From NCBI RefSeq assembly GCF_025822605.1, contig NZ_JACKTY010000032.1, positions 1 through 64,000 of the forward strand: DNA of 64,000 nt, read 5' to 3'. Positions 41,287-50,916 of the stretch are shown here, piece by piece (the stretch's first letter is position 1; each line of letters starts with the position of its first letter). Source of the stretch: Mycolicibacterium komossense (GTDB lineage: Bacteria; Actinomycetota; Actinomycetes; Mycobacteriales; Mycobacteriaceae). The translations under genes were made by a program, and so were the position numbers. The notes beneath the pieces were generated by a model that saw only the letters and a program-made list of their open reading frames with translations, was not told where the DNA came from and made no database searches.

Positions 41287-42096
41287 GTGCCAACACATGA
41301 CCGCCCGGTACGCGGCGGTTCGGTCAGGCGGGCCAGCCCCACTATGCCCGTCCGCCCGGAATTGGCCTACCAGCGCCAGCGGCCCCGGCCGGACCGCGTG
41401 AACAACTCGGCGCGGCGCACCTACGACCTGCTCCGCTCGACGCTCGTCACCGGTCGCAACACGAGCCTGGGCGAGCGGGAACTCACCGACGCCTTGTCGG
41501 CGAGCCGCGATACCGTTCGCGCCGTTCTGCAGCAGCTCGCGCGAGAAGGGATCGTCACCCGTGAGCCCAAGAACGGGACGCGGGCCAACGGCTCGATACT
41601 GCTGCGCATCGACGAGCTCAACACCCTCGACCAGTTCACCAGCGATCCGTCCACCCGTGTCGAGGTCCGTGCACTGGAGTGCCGGCCGCTGGGCTGCCCG
41701 CCGATGGTGCGGGACCGTCTACGCCTGCCGGACGGCTGGACCGTGCTGATGATCGAAAGCCTGGTGTTGCAGGAGGAGCAGCCTCTGGGACTGACGGTCA
41801 ACTACATCGCGCTCGGTGAAGACCAGTCAGCCGATTTCCACGTCGACGAGCCGGATGTCCTGCTGATCCTGGAGCGCCAGCTCGGGGTACGGATCGGGGC
41901 CAGCAGCACCACAGTCGGGGCTGTCGCAGCGGACGAGCAGAGCGCCGCGCTTCTCGGATTGGAGGTGGGCGCGCCCATCGTGTGGCTGGAGGACGTGATC
42001 GAAGACGTCACCGGCCAGCCGCGGGCACTATCCCAGCTCCGGTTGCGCGGTGATCGAGTTGCCTTCTCGGCCACGGCGTATCGGCCCGGCGCCTGA
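41287..42096 (+). CDS. GntR/HutC-family regulator
   Basis: 269 residues from GTG 41287 (AAAGGA upstream). The winged helix is RRTYDLLRSTLVTGRNTSLGERELTDALSASRDTVRAVLQQLAREGIV. The C-terminal ligand domain is of the UTRA type found in HutC relatives (VEVRALECRPL to LRGDRVAFSATAYRPG). It lies between the monooxygenase and two flavin reductases and most likely controls them. Confidence 0.85.
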   Translation: MPTHDRPVRGGSVRRASPTMPVRPELAYQRQRPRPDRVNNSARRTYDLLRSTLVTGRNTSLGERELTDALSASRDTVRAVLQQLAREGIVTREPKNGTRANGSILLRIDELNTLDQFTSDPSTRVEVRALECRPLGCPPMVRDRLRLPDGWTVLMIESLVLQEEQPLGLTVNYIALGEDQSADFHVDEPDVLLILERQLGVRIGASSTTVGAVAADEQSAALLGLEVGAPIVWLEDVIEDVTGQPRALSQLRLRGDRVAFSATAYRPGA

Positions 42097-42175
42097 CTCC
42101 GCGGGGGACCGGGACATTTCGCTCTCGCTAAATGCAAGGGTTGAGCAAGTTTCTGCCTGATGGGAGAGTGCGCAC

Positions 42176-42661
42176 ATGACAGTCGTCGTAGTGGGAAATC
42201 CGAAACCGAAGTCGCGAACGCGGGCCGCCGCCGAGTTGGTGGCCGAAAAGCTGACAGGCGCCGTGCCCGAGCACGTCATCGATGTCGTCGACCTCGGCCC
42301 GGGATTGCTGGGCTGGGGAGACCCGAAAGTGGCCGAGGCCAAGGAAATCGTCAAGTCCGCCGATGCGCTGGTGGTGGCGTCGCCGACGTTCAAGGCCACC
42401 TACACCGGACTGCTCAAGCTGTTCCTCGACCAGTTCGGGGCGGGCGAACTCGGCCAGACCACCACTTTTCCGGTCATGCTTGGCGGCTCGTGGGCACACG
42501 CGCTGGCCCCGGAGCTCACCTTGCGGCCTGTGCTGGTCGAGATCGGCGCCAGTTGTCCGGCGCCGAGTCTCTACCTGCTCGACTCCGATTACGAGGCATC
42601 ACCCGAGTTGGAGAAGTGGCTCGATATCGCCCGGCGCTTCGCCCCGCAGGTGTTGTCATGA
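42176..42661 (+). CDS. NADPH-dependent FMN reductase
   Basis: 161 residues with the flavodoxin-like start TVVVVGNPKPKSRTRAAAEL and the motif ADALVVASPTFKATYTGLLKLFLDQF, typical of the SsuE/MsuE-type FMN reductases. These supply reduced FMN to sulfonate-type monooxygenases. Its stop overlaps the next gene's start by 4 bp. Confidence 0.85.
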   Translation: MTVVVVGNPKPKSRTRAAAELVAEKLTGAVPEHVIDVVDLGPGLLGWGDPKVAEAKEIVKSADALVVASPTFKATYTGLLKLFLDQFGAGELGQTTTFPVMLGGSWAHALAPELTLRPVLVEIGASCPAPSLYLLDSDYEASPELEKWLDIARRFAPQVLS

Positions 42662-43158
42662 TCACGGCGGTCGACGGCAACTTCGACCAGGCCCTGCTGC
42701 GGCAGGCCTTCGGCGCGTTCCCCAGTGGCGTGACGGCTTTCTGCGGCCTGATCGACGGCGTGCCCGAAGGGATGGCGGCGAGCTCCTTCACCTCGGTTTC
42801 CCTCGATCCGCCGCTGGTGTCGGTGTGCGTCGCCAACACTTCGGCGACGTGGCCGAGGCTGGCCGAGCTCGAGCGTCTCGGGCTCAGCGTGCTAGCCGAC
42901 GAGCACACCACCGTCGCGCGGTCGTTGGCATCGAAGTCCGGTGACCGGTTCGCCGATGTCGACTGGACCTCGACCGACACCGGCGCCGTATTCGTCCACG
43001 GCTCGACGTTGTGGCTGGAGTGCGTACCGTTCAAGCGTGTCGAGGCCGGCGATCACGAGATCGTCGTGTTGCAGATCGTCGCGCTGGCGGTGTATCCCGA
43101 CGTCGCGCCGATGGTGTTCCACCGCAGCAACTTCCACGGGCTGGCCACCGCAGGCTGA
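42658..43158 (+). CDS. Flavin reductase (HpaC/RutF-like split-barrel)
   Basis: 166 residues. FGAFPSGVTAFCGLIDGVPEGMAASSFTSVSLDPPLVSVCVA is the signature of the flavin reductase domain. Later GSTLWLECVPFKRVEAGDHEIVVLQIVAL carries the GDH motif. It uses NAD(P)H to reduce FMN or FAD. It is the second, structurally unrelated reductase next to one monooxygenase, translationally coupled (ATGA) to the first. Confidence 0.9.
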   Translation: MITAVDGNFDQALLRQAFGAFPSGVTAFCGLIDGVPEGMAASSFTSVSLDPPLVSVCVANTSATWPRLAELERLGLSVLADEHTTVARSLASKSGDRFADVDWTSTDTGAVFVHGSTLWLECVPFKRVEAGDHEIVVLQIVALAVYPDVAPMVFHRSNFHGLATAG

Positions 43159-43179
43159 TGTTTCTCGGCGGATGCGCCG

Positions 43180-43554
43180 TTAGCCGGCCATGAATTCCGA
43201 ATACGCCGACGCGAGATCCGGCGGCAGTGCCTGGACGTGGCACTCATCCTGCGCGTTACCGATCGGCGCCAGGATGCCCCGCAGGTCGTTGTACTCACCC
43301 GGGTTGCTGCCGAAGTAGTTCCGCAGAGTCGCCGACGCCTCGCCGCGCGGCTGGTTCTGCGCGGTCATCACGGCTTGGTTGGCGCCAGGGTGAGCGGCCA
43401 GATAGGCCTTCGCCGATGTCGACGTCGTAGCGACGGTCCCGGCGATCCCGGCCGGGCTGCAGTCCTGCGGCTCGGCCATCGCGGACGGTGCCGTCAAGGT
43501 GGCAGCCGCGAGGCCGCCGATGGCGCAGGCACTGGCGAAACGAACGAAAGTCAT
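43180..43554 (-). CDS. Haemophore-like exported protein
   Basis: 124 residues with a signal peptide (FASACAIGGLAAATLTAP, cleavage near AMAEPQ) and a pair of Cys (PQDCSPAG and QDECHVQAL) flanking a helical region that includes YLAAHPGANQAVM, as in mycobacterial haem-binding (MHB) proteins. It ends 21 bp from the convergent flavin reductase. Haem binding not shown. Confidence 0.7.
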   Translation of the reverse strand: MTFVRFASACAIGGLAAATLTAPSAMAEPQDCSPAGIAGTVATTSTSAKAYLAAHPGANQAVMTAQNQPRGEASATLRNYFGSNPGEYNDLRGILAPIGNAQDECHVQALPPDLASAYSEFMAG

Positions 43555-43690
43555 GGTGGTTCCTTACTTGCTCGCTGGCAGGTCATCCCCCGATCCCTGC
43601 CAGAGGCCTACCCGAAGCCGGCCGATTCAACACAACGGCCGACATCACCGCAGTTCAGCCGCCGCGAAACCATGATTCGAGTAGGTCGGC

Positions 43691-44911
43691 TCACGTTCTC
43701 CACGGCGAATAGTCGGCGATGAGCTGTTCCTGGGTTGGGCGCTGATCCTCGGGTACATGCTCCAGGTTGATCCGGATCCGGTACCAGATCGAACTCGGCC
43801 CGCGCATCCCGTCGACCAGGATGTCCGTCGGTTCCAGACGATCGGCCGGTCCGGGGTAGCGCTGCTTCCAGGTCGCCAACGCGATCATCGCCTCGTCCTT
43901 GGTTTTGGTCCGGGCGATCTCGATCAACGGCTTGGACGAGACGCGGTTGCCGCTGCCGTCCGAGCGTCGAGCACCCTTGGGCGCCCTCTCCGCGGGGCCC
44001 AGTTCTTCGGCCAGCGCAAGTAGTCGGTCCAAGCCGCCGGCGGCGGAGTCCATGCCGGCCCACGGATCGCCGATGGCGGCGAAGCGTTGGGGCACGGTGA
44101 CGGCCGTGAACTCCTCGGGCCGGCAGCCGGGCACCTCGGCCCAGTGCAGGGGCGTCGAGACCCTGGCGTCAGGTAGCGCCCGAATCGAGTAAGCCGACGC
44201 CACTGTGCGGTCCTTGGCGTTCTGATTGAAGTCGACGAACACGCCATGGCGCTCTTCCTTCCACCAACGACTGGTGGCCAGCTCGGGGGCGCGGCGCTCG
44301 ACCTCCCTGGCAACCGTCTCGGCGGCCAGCCGAACCTGCCGATACGGCCAGTCCGGTGCGATACGGGCGTAGATGTGGAACCCGCGGGATCCCGAGGTCT
44401 TGGGCCACGCGGTGAGGCCGTGGTCCTCCAGGACCGCGCGGGCGACCAGTGCAGTGTCCACGATTTGTTGCCAGTCGACCCCCGGCATGGGGTCCAGGTC
44501 GACGCGCAGTTCGTCGGGATGTTCCAGATCGCCGGCCTGCACTGGGTGTGGATTGAGGTCGACGCAGCCCAGGTTGACGGCCCAGGCCAGGCCGGCGGCA
44601 TCGTGGATGACGGCTTCTTTCGCCGAGGTGCCCGAGGCGTATTTCAACTCCGCGACGTCGATCCAGTCGGGACGCTTCTCCGGGGCCCGTTTCTGGAAGA
44701 TCGCCTCGGCATTGATGCCCTTGACGAAGCGTTTGAGGATCATCGGCCGCCCTGCGACACCGCGCAGTGCGCCCTCGGCGACTGCGAGGTAATAGTTGAC
44801 CAGATCGAGCTTCGTCAGGCCCATCTCGGGGAAGACCACCTTGTCCGGATGGGTCACGGACACCTCGCGACCGGCTACCTCCAGCAATAAAGGACCGGCC
44901 ATACCAGTCAT
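43691..44911 (-). CDS. polD2: LigD-type polymerase/primase (PolD2-like)
   Basis: 406 residues from ATG 44911. It is the stand-alone polymerase domain of the archaeo-eukaryotic primase fold: VTHPDKVVFPEMGLTKLDLVNYY, GRPMILKRFVKGI, ELRVDLDPMPGVDW (metal-binding Asp pair), TSGSRGFHIYARI (active-site Ser/His), and VFVDFNQNAKDRTVASAYSIRALPDARVSTPLHWAEV. This is the Rv0269c / M. smegmatis PolD2 type, able to add ribo- or deoxynucleotides in repair. It lacks the ligase and nuclease domains of LigD. It is divergent from fadD2 with a 46-bp gap, the same order as in M. tuberculosis. Confidence 0.9.
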   Translation of the reverse strand: MTGMAGPLLLEVAGREVSVTHPDKVVFPEMGLTKLDLVNYYLAVAEGALRGVAGRPMILKRFVKGINAEAIFQKRAPEKRPDWIDVAELKYASGTSAKEAVIHDAAGLAWAVNLGCVDLNPHPVQAGDLEHPDELRVDLDPMPGVDWQQIVDTALVARAVLEDHGLTAWPKTSGSRGFHIYARIAPDWPYRQVRLAAETVAREVERRAPELATSRWWKEERHGVFVDFNQNAKDRTVASAYSIRALPDARVSTPLHWAEVPGCRPEEFTAVTVPQRFAAIGDPWAGMDSAAGGLDRLLALAEELGPAERAPKGARRSDGSGNRVSSKPLIEIARTKTKDEAMIALATWKQRYPGPADRLEPTDILVDGMRGPSSIWYRIRINLEHVPEDQRPTQEQLIADYSPWRT

Positions 44912-44957
44912 GGTATTTCCCAACCTGGCTGCGACGCCCGTCACATATTGTGGTGGC

Positions 44958-46640
44958 ATGCCGAACCTCACAAATGTGCCGTTGCAGATAGCCGCCAAAG
45001 CGCAGCAGTATTTGGAACGAGGGTCGGCCGAGCTGCACTACGTCCGCAAGATGTTCGAAGCAGGCGTGTTCAAGGTGGAGCACCCGCAGAACATCGCGGG
45101 CATGGTCGCCGATATCCGCAAGTGGGGCGAGTTCGGCATGATTCCGGCCCTCAACGCGCGCCGCACGCCCGACGGGATCGCGATCATCGACGACGACGGT
45201 GAGATGACGTTCCGCGAGCTGGACGAGGCTGCGCACGCGGTGGCCAACGGGTTGCTCGCGATGGGCGTCAAAGGCGGCGACGGCGTTGCGCTGCTGATCC
45301 GCAACCACCGCTGGTTCCTGGTTGCCCTCTACGGAGCTGCGCGTACCGGTGCCCGGTTGATCCTCCTCAACAGCGAATTCTCCGGACCTCAGATCAAGGA
45401 AGTGTCCGAGCGCGAAGGCGCGAAGGTCATCATCTATGACGACGAGTACACCTCTGCCGTGGCCAAGGCCGAGCCGCCGCTGGGCAAGATTAGGGCGCTC
45501 GGCAAGAATCCCGACAAGGACGAGCCGTCCGGGTCCACTGACGAGACTCTCGCGGAGTTGATCGCCCGCAGTAGCAAAGGCCACGCGCCGAAGGCGACGT
45601 CGCATTCGAAGATCATCATCTTGACCAGCGGCACCACCGGCACTCCGAAGGGCGCCAACCGCAGCTCGCCGCCGTCGCTGGCCCCCATCGGCGGGGTGCT
45701 CTCGCACGTGCCATTCAAAGCGGGCGAAGTGACGTCGCTGCCAGCGCCCATGTTCCACGCGCTCGGCTTCCTGCATGGCACCATCGCGATGATGCTCGGC
45801 TCAACCTTGGTGCTGCGCCGGCGGTTCAAGCCGTCGACCGTGCTGGAGGACATCGAAAAGCACAAGGTGACGGCCATCGTGGTGGTGCCCGTGATGCTGT
45901 CGCGCATTCTGGACCAACTCGAGAAGACCGATCCCAGGCCGGACCTGTCGAGCCTGCGCATCGTGTTCGTCTCGGGCTCCCAACTCGGGGCCGAGCTGGC
46001 CACCAGGGCCATGAAGGATCTCGGTCCGGTCGTCTACAACCTTTACGGCTCAACGGAAATCGCGTTCGCGTCGATCGCGCGCCCGCAGGATCTGAAGAAG
46101 AACCCGGCCACCGTCGGGCCCGTCGTCAAGGGGGTGAAGGTCAAGCTCTTCGACGAGAACGGGAAAGAGGTACCCAAGGGCGAGGTGGGCCGGATCTTCG
46201 TCGGCAACACCTTCCCGTTCGAGGGGTATACCGGCGGCGGCGGCAAGGCGATCATCGACGGACTGATGTCCTCGGGTGACGTCGGGTACTTCGACGAGCA
46301 CGGACTGCTCTACGTCAGCGGTCGCGACGACGAGATGATCGTGTGCGGTGGCGAGAACGTATTCCCCGCCGAGGTGGAGGACCTCATCAGCGGCCACCCC
46401 GAGGTCGTCGAGGCCACCGCACTCGGCGTCGAGGACAAGGAGTGGGGCCACCGGCTGCGGGCGTTCGTCGTGAAGACCGAGGGCGCCACCGTCGACGAGG
46501 ACGCCATCAAGCTCTACGTCAAGGAAAACCTGGCGCGTTACAAGGTTCCGCGTGAAGTGATCTTCATGGACGAGTTGCCGCGCAACCCGACGGGCAAGAT
46601 TCTCAAGCGGGAACTACGCGAGATCGAGGTCGACAGCTAA
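44958..46640 (+). CDS. fadD2: Fatty-acid-CoA ligase FadD2
   Basis: 560 residues from ATG 44958, equal in length to M. tuberculosis FadD2 (Rv0270) as I recall it. Adenylate-forming motifs: IIILTSGTTGTPKGANR, VYNLYGSTEIAF, YVSGRDDEMIVCGGENVFPAEVEDL, and PRNPTGKILKREL with the catalytic Lys. It activates fatty acids to acyl-CoA for breakdown or lipid assembly. The divergent polD2 and the convergent small gene before fadE6 match the order in other mycobacteria. Confidence 0.92.
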   Translation: MPNLTNVPLQIAAKAQQYLERGSAELHYVRKMFEAGVFKVEHPQNIAGMVADIRKWGEFGMIPALNARRTPDGIAIIDDDGEMTFRELDEAAHAVANGLLAMGVKGGDGVALLIRNHRWFLVALYGAARTGARLILLNSEFSGPQIKEVSEREGAKVIIYDDEYTSAVAKAEPPLGKIRALGKNPDKDEPSGSTDETLAELIARSSKGHAPKATSHSKIIILTSGTTGTPKGANRSSPPSLAPIGGVLSHVPFKAGEVTSLPAPMFHALGFLHGTIAMMLGSTLVLRRRFKPSTVLEDIEKHKVTAIVVVPVMLSRILDQLEKTDPRPDLSSLRIVFVSGSQLGAELATRAMKDLGPVVYNLYGSTEIAFASIARPQDLKKNPATVGPVVKGVKVKLFDENGKEVPKGEVGRIFVGNTFPFEGYTGGGGKAIIDGLMSSGDVGYFDEHGLLYVSGRDDEMIVCGGENVFPAEVEDLISGHPEVVEATALGVEDKEWGHRLRAFVVKTEGATVDEDAIKLYVKENLARYKVPREVIFMDELPRNPTGKILKRELREIEVDS

Positions 46641-46658
46641 GGGCGTGAGGGCAGCTGA

Positions 46659-46925
46659 TCACGGCCCGTTGACGTAATTCGACAGACACCACGGGTTGCC
46701 CCGGCAGGCGATGATCGCGCCCGCATCCGGGGCAGCACCGCGAACACGGTTCTGCCGCGGTGGCAGGTTGCAGTTCTGCACGTACGGATTCAGCGGGATC
46801 ACGCCGTTCACGCAGGGTGCCGCGGTGACCGCCGCGGGGGCGGCCAGCTGTGGCACCACGACGAAACCTGCTGTTGCAGCGGCACACACCAGCAGACGTG
46901 AAAGTCGTCGAGCGGAAATTCGCAT
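46659..46925 (-). CDS. Small exported Cys-containing protein
   Basis: 88 residues. A signal peptide (RRLSRLLVCAAATAGFVVV, cleavage near VTAAP) is followed by a short mature part with four Cys (APCVNGVIPL, VQNCNLPP, IIACRGNPWCLSNYVNG), probably two disulfides. No known family recognised. It lies 22 bp downstream of fadE6 on the same strand. Confidence 0.7.
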   Translation of the reverse strand: MRISARRLSRLLVCAAATAGFVVVPQLAAPAAVTAAPCVNGVIPLNPYVQNCNLPPRQNRVRGAAPDAGAIIACRGNPWCLSNYVNGP

Positions 46926-46947
46926 CCTGCCTCGACGGTACGCCTAA

Positions 46948-49146
46948 CTACGGATCGCGCGGCAGGCCGAGGAGTCGTTCGGCGATGATGTTGAGCTGCA
47001 CTTCGGTGGTGCCGCCGTAGATGGTCGTGGCACGGCTCCCGAGTAGCCACTCCACCCATTTGCCGGACAACGTCTCCAGGTCGCCGACGACGGCGTCGGT
47101 GCCGAAGGACTCGACTGCGAATTCCGCGTAGCCCTGGCCCGTCTTCATCGACAGCAGCTTCGAGATCGCCGCCGACGGCATCGCGTCGCCACCGGCGAGC
47201 GTCAGCAGCGTCGAGCGCATGTTGAGCAGCTTCGCGGCATGGCCCTCCGCGATCAGTTGGCCCGCTCGGTTCTGAGCGATCTGATCGAGCTGACCGGCCT
47301 TGACGAATTCGACGAAACCGTCCAGCGTGGCAAGGAATCCGGGCTCGCTGCTACCGATCGACACCCGTTCGGCGGTCAGTGTGTTGCGACTGACTTCCCA
47401 GCCGCGGTTGACCTCGCCGAGCACCATGTCGTCGGGCACGAAGACGTCGTCGATGAAGACGGTGTTGAACATCGCGTTGCCGGTCAGCTCGCGCAGCGGC
47501 TTGACCTCGACACCCTCGCTCTTCATATCGAGCAGGAAGTACGTAATGCCATTGTGTTTCGGAGCGCTCGAGTCCGTCCGCGCGAGCAGCGCTCCCCACT
47601 GTGAATACTGTGCGCCGGTGGTCCAGATCTTCTGACCGGTGATCCGCCAGCCTCCTTCGACCTTGGTGGCCTTGGTCGACAGGCTGGCCAGATCGGAGCC
47701 GGCGCCGGGCTCGGAAAACAGCTGGCACCAAATCATTTCGCCGCGGAACGTCGGCGGCAGGAAGCGTTGCTTCTGCTCGTCGGTGCCGAACGCGACGATG
47801 GACGGGATGATCCAGGCGGCGATACCCATCGGGGGCCGCTTGACCTTTCCGGCCGGGAATTCCTGCGCGATGATGATCTGCTCGATCGGGCCCGCGGCGC
47901 GGCCCCACGGCTTGGGCAAATGAGGCTGCACCCAACCGCCCTCGGCGATCGCGACCAACCGCTCTTCGCGGGAAAGTGCTTTCAGGCCGGCAACTTCGGC
48001 GCGAATCTCCTCGCGGAGCTTCTCCGTGTCCGGGTCGAGATCGATGTCGATGCTGCGCATACCGGTACTGGTCGCCGTGTCGACAACGAGTTGCGGGTAG
48101 TCGGTCGCGCGACCGAAACAGGCGGCCAGCAGCAGCGCCCGGCGGTAGTACACGTTGGTGTCGTGCTCCCAGGTGAACCCGATACCGCCGTGCACCTGGA
48201 TGCAGTCCTCGGCGCAGTGCTGGGCGGCGTGCGGAGCCAGCGTCGCGGCGACTGCGGCGGCGAAGCCGGCATGCGCGTTCTCGTCACCGTTGCGGGCATC
48301 GTCGATTGCTCGGGCGGCGTCCCACACCGCCGCCGTCGCACGCTCGGTGACGGCGATCATCTGCGCGCACTTGTGTTTGACGGCCTGGAACTGGCCGATC
48401 GGCCTGCCGAACTGTTCGCGGATCTTGGCGTAGGCCGCTGCGGTGTCGGTGGCCCAGCGCGCGACACCGATCGCCTCGGCCGACAGCAGGGTCGACATCA
48501 GTGCGCGCGCGTCGTCACGGCTCAGGTTGCTCAGCACCCGGTCTGCCATATCTGCACCGACCTCGACGGCGTTGACCCGCACATGGGCCACCGGCCGCAG
48601 CGGGTCGATGCTGGTGACGGGTTCGATCTCCAGGTCGGCGGCGTCGAGGACCACCCACTCTTCACCACTGTCGATAGATACCGGCAACACCAGGATCGAG
48701 GCCTGCGCGGCGGCGGGCACCGCGCGCACCTCGCCCCGGATGACGAGTGACTCGCCCTGCCGGGTGGCGGTCAGACCGGAATCGATGGCGTACGCGGCGA
48801 TCGCGTCACCGGACGCGAGATCGGCCAGCAGGGGTGAGTCGGGGTCGTGTGCGGAGATCAGCGCACTCGCGATCGCCGAGGGGACGAACGGTCCGGGTAC
48901 TGCGCCGTAGCCGAACTCGGCCAGCACGATCGCCAGCTCGAGGATGCCGAAACCCTGGCCGCCGACGGACTCGGCCAGGTGCAGACCCTGCAGTCCCTGC
49001 TCGGCGGCGGAACGCCAGTATGGCGGCGGGTTGACGATCGGAGTTTCGAGTGCTTCGTGCAGGACGTCCGACGGTGCCACACGCTCAACCAGCGAGCGCA
49101 CCGAATCGGCGAGGTCGACATGTTCGGAATTGACGGCGATCGGCAT
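46948..49146 (-). CDS. fadE6: Two-domain acyl-CoA dehydrogenase FadE6
   Basis: 732 residues made of two acyl-CoA dehydrogenase units in tandem. The first (1-370) has EQFGRPIGQFQAVKHKCAQM and QVHGGIGFTWEHDTNVYYRRA. The second (380-732) has FSEPGAGSDLASLSTKATKVEGGWRITGQKIWTTGAQYS, FIDDVFVPDDMVLGEVNRGW and IYGGTTEVQLNIIAERLLGLP. M. tuberculosis FadE6 (Rv0271c) has the same fused layout and place. It oxidises an acyl-CoA with FAD. Fused units suggest an internal heterodimer like the actinobacterial steroid FadE pairs; the substrate is unknown. Confidence 0.92.
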   Translation of the reverse strand: MPIAVNSEHVDLADSVRSLVERVAPSDVLHEALETPIVNPPPYWRSAAEQGLQGLHLAESVGGQGFGILELAIVLAEFGYGAVPGPFVPSAIASALISAHDPDSPLLADLASGDAIAAYAIDSGLTATRQGESLVIRGEVRAVPAAAQASILVLPVSIDSGEEWVVLDAADLEIEPVTSIDPLRPVAHVRVNAVEVGADMADRVLSNLSRDDARALMSTLLSAEAIGVARWATDTAAAYAKIREQFGRPIGQFQAVKHKCAQMIAVTERATAAVWDAARAIDDARNGDENAHAGFAAAVAATLAPHAAQHCAEDCIQVHGGIGFTWEHDTNVYYRRALLLAACFGRATDYPQLVVDTATSTGMRSIDIDLDPDTEKLREEIRAEVAGLKALSREERLVAIAEGGWVQPHLPKPWGRAAGPIEQIIIAQEFPAGKVKRPPMGIAAWIIPSIVAFGTDEQKQRFLPPTFRGEMIWCQLFSEPGAGSDLASLSTKATKVEGGWRITGQKIWTTGAQYSQWGALLARTDSSAPKHNGITYFLLDMKSEGVEVKPLRELTGNAMFNTVFIDDVFVPDDMVLGEVNRGWEVSRNTLTAERVSIGSSEPGFLATLDGFVEFVKAGQLDQIAQNRAGQLIAEGHAAKLLNMRSTLLTLAGGDAMPSAAISKLLSMKTGQGYAEFAVESFGTDAVVGDLETLSGKWVEWLLGSRATTIYGGTTEVQLNIIAERLLGLPRDP

Positions 49147-49197
49147 ACGTTGCCCTTCCCTCTTAACCGGTTGGTTGGGAAAGACACTACCTCTGGG

Positions 49198-50163
49198 TCA
49201 GATTCGATTGACCACGGAGTACGGTGCTAATCCGTCGCGCAGCCGGCGGCAGTTGTTGATAGCTGCGACGAGGTAGCGCGTCATGGTGTCGGCGGTGTAC
49301 CAACTGACATGCGGAGTGAGCAGCACGTTGTCGAGGCTCAGCAGTGGGTTGTCCGGTGCGACCGGCTCTTCGGTGAACACGTCGAGAGCGGCCGCCGCCA
49401 GCTGTCCGCTGCGCAGGGCCTCGACCAGTGCGCCTTCGTCGACCACTCCGCCCCGTGAGGTGTTCACCAGAATGGCGCCGGGCTTCATCTTGGCGATCGC
49501 CTCCGCGTCGATCAGCCGTTCGGTGGCGGGGGTCAACGGCAGGTGCAGCGAGACGATATCGCTGTTCTTGAGCACTTCGTTGAGTGTTGTCCAGTGCACG
49601 TGGAACTCGTCCCGGGTGCTGCTGGTGTGGATGACGTGGGTGCCCATCGTGCGGACGATCTGTTCGACCCGCTTGGCGACGTTGCCGTAACCCACCAGGC
49701 CGACGGTGCAGCTGCCGAGGTCGCGCACGTTGTCGCCGAGCTCGGGGTCGGCCGGCCAGCCCCGGCCCTCCCGGGTGAGCCGGTCGAGCTGGGGGAGCCG
49801 GCGCAGCGCGGCGAGCATCATCATCACGGTGGCCTCCGCGACCGAGGGTGCGTTGGCGCCGGGCATATTTGCGACCGCAACACCGCGTTTGGTCGCGGCC
49901 TCGAGGTCGATGGTGTTCACCCCGGCGCCCAGCTTGTGGATCAGTTTCAGTTTCGGGGCGCGCTCCAGATCGGCATCGGTCAGCGGTCGCAGCACGTGCC
50001 AGATGACCGCGGCCTCGGGAAGCTCACGATGCAGTGCCTCGTCATCGTCCTCGGCGACCCATCGAATATCGAGCCAATCCGCTTCCGCGGCAACCTGGTC
50101 GGCGACTTTACTGCCTGGCGTAAAATGCGCGAGAACCCTCAGTGCCGCCTTTTCGCTATCCAT
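49198..50163 (-). CDS. D-isomer-specific 2-hydroxyacid dehydrogenase
   Basis: 321 residues with the D-2-hydroxyacid dehydrogenase pattern: GAGVNTIDLEAATKRGVAVANMPGANAPSVAEATVMMML, the NAD site CTVGLVGYGNVAKRVEQIV, KPGAILVNTSRGGVVDEGALVEALRSGQLAAAALDVFTEEP, and LLTPHVSWYT with the catalytic His. It is related to phosphoglycerate and glyoxylate reductases. It starts about 50 bp from the TetR gene and is transcribed with the same polarity. Confidence 0.85.
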   Translation of the reverse strand: MDSEKAALRVLAHFTPGSKVADQVAAEADWLDIRWVAEDDDEALHRELPEAAVIWHVLRPLTDADLERAPKLKLIHKLGAGVNTIDLEAATKRGVAVANMPGANAPSVAEATVMMMLAALRRLPQLDRLTREGRGWPADPELGDNVRDLGSCTVGLVGYGNVAKRVEQIVRTMGTHVIHTSSTRDEFHVHWTTLNEVLKNSDIVSLHLPLTPATERLIDAEAIAKMKPGAILVNTSRGGVVDEGALVEALRSGQLAAAALDVFTEEPVAPDNPLLSLDNVLLTPHVSWYTADTMTRYLVAAINNCRRLRDGLAPYSVVNRI

Positions 50164-50216
50164 TGCGCGATCGTATAGGGGGCACCCGACTCGTCGGACC
50201 GCCCGCTCGGCGCAGG

Positions 50217-50837
50217 TTAACCACGGTAGAGCGCCGGGTCGGCGAATCCGTCCAGGATCGACGTCAGCTGATCGACGAGTTCGCCTGTTTCCATGGGTAT
50301 TTCGCCGGCCAGCCAGGCACTGATGGTTTGGCTGACGCCGCCGACGACGAAGTGGGCGGTCGCGCTGACGCGACTGTTCTGCTCGACGCGCAGCGCCGCC
50401 TGGATGTGCTCACCGGACAGCATGGCGAACAGTCCGCCGTGCTCGCTGCGTTTACGTAGCACGATCGCGTTGGAGAGCCGAGCACTGAACAGCAGCCGGC
50501 CGATCCGCGGGTCGGCGGCAATGGTCGAGACGATGTTGGTGATGCCGGCACGGTTCTGTTCCTGAAGGGGAGCCGCGGCCACTGCGGCCTGAGTGGTGGC
50601 GGCCAGTCCGGCGGTCACCGTATCGACTACTTCGGCGACGAAGGTGTCCTTGTCGGTGAAGCTCTCGTAGAAGTAGCGCAGGGCCAGGCCGGCCTGCTGA
50701 CACACTGCCCGGACCGTCAGCTCATCCGGCGCTGCCGCACCGCCGAGCAATTCCAGCCCTGCGTCGAGAAAGCTGCTCCTGCGCTGGGCAAGCCGCTCTG
50801 GTGCCTCGACCCCGCGATAGCTCCGGACCTGCGCCAT
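50217..50837 (-). CDS. TetR-family regulator (Rv0275c-like)
   Basis: 206 residues from ATG 50837. The helix-turn-helix is ELTVRAVCQQAGLALRYFYESFTDKDTFVAEV. The place, upstream of and divergent to the MpaB-like gene, matches Rv0275c in M. tuberculosis. It probably regulates the divergent gene. Confidence 0.85.
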   Translation of the reverse strand: MAQVRSYRGVEAPERLAQRRSSFLDAGLELLGGAAAPDELTVRAVCQQAGLALRYFYESFTDKDTFVAEVVDTVTAGLAATTQAAVAAAPLQEQNRAGITNIVSTIAADPRIGRLLFSARLSNAIVLRKRSEHGGLFAMLSGEHIQAALRVEQNSRVSATAHFVVGGVSQTISAWLAGEIPMETGELVDQLTSILDGFADPALYRG

Positions 50838-50916
50838 GACGACCATCTTGACACCTGTCGGCTGCGCAGGGCAATATCAGGAAACGGACGTTCTCACATT
50901 TGGTTCAGGGGTGATC

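Noticed and set aside
44169..45776. A 535-codon minus-strand open frame across polD2 and fadD2
   Set aside because: It spans two divergent genes with strong family motifs and has Arg/His/Gly-rich composition. It is a high-GC shadow frame.
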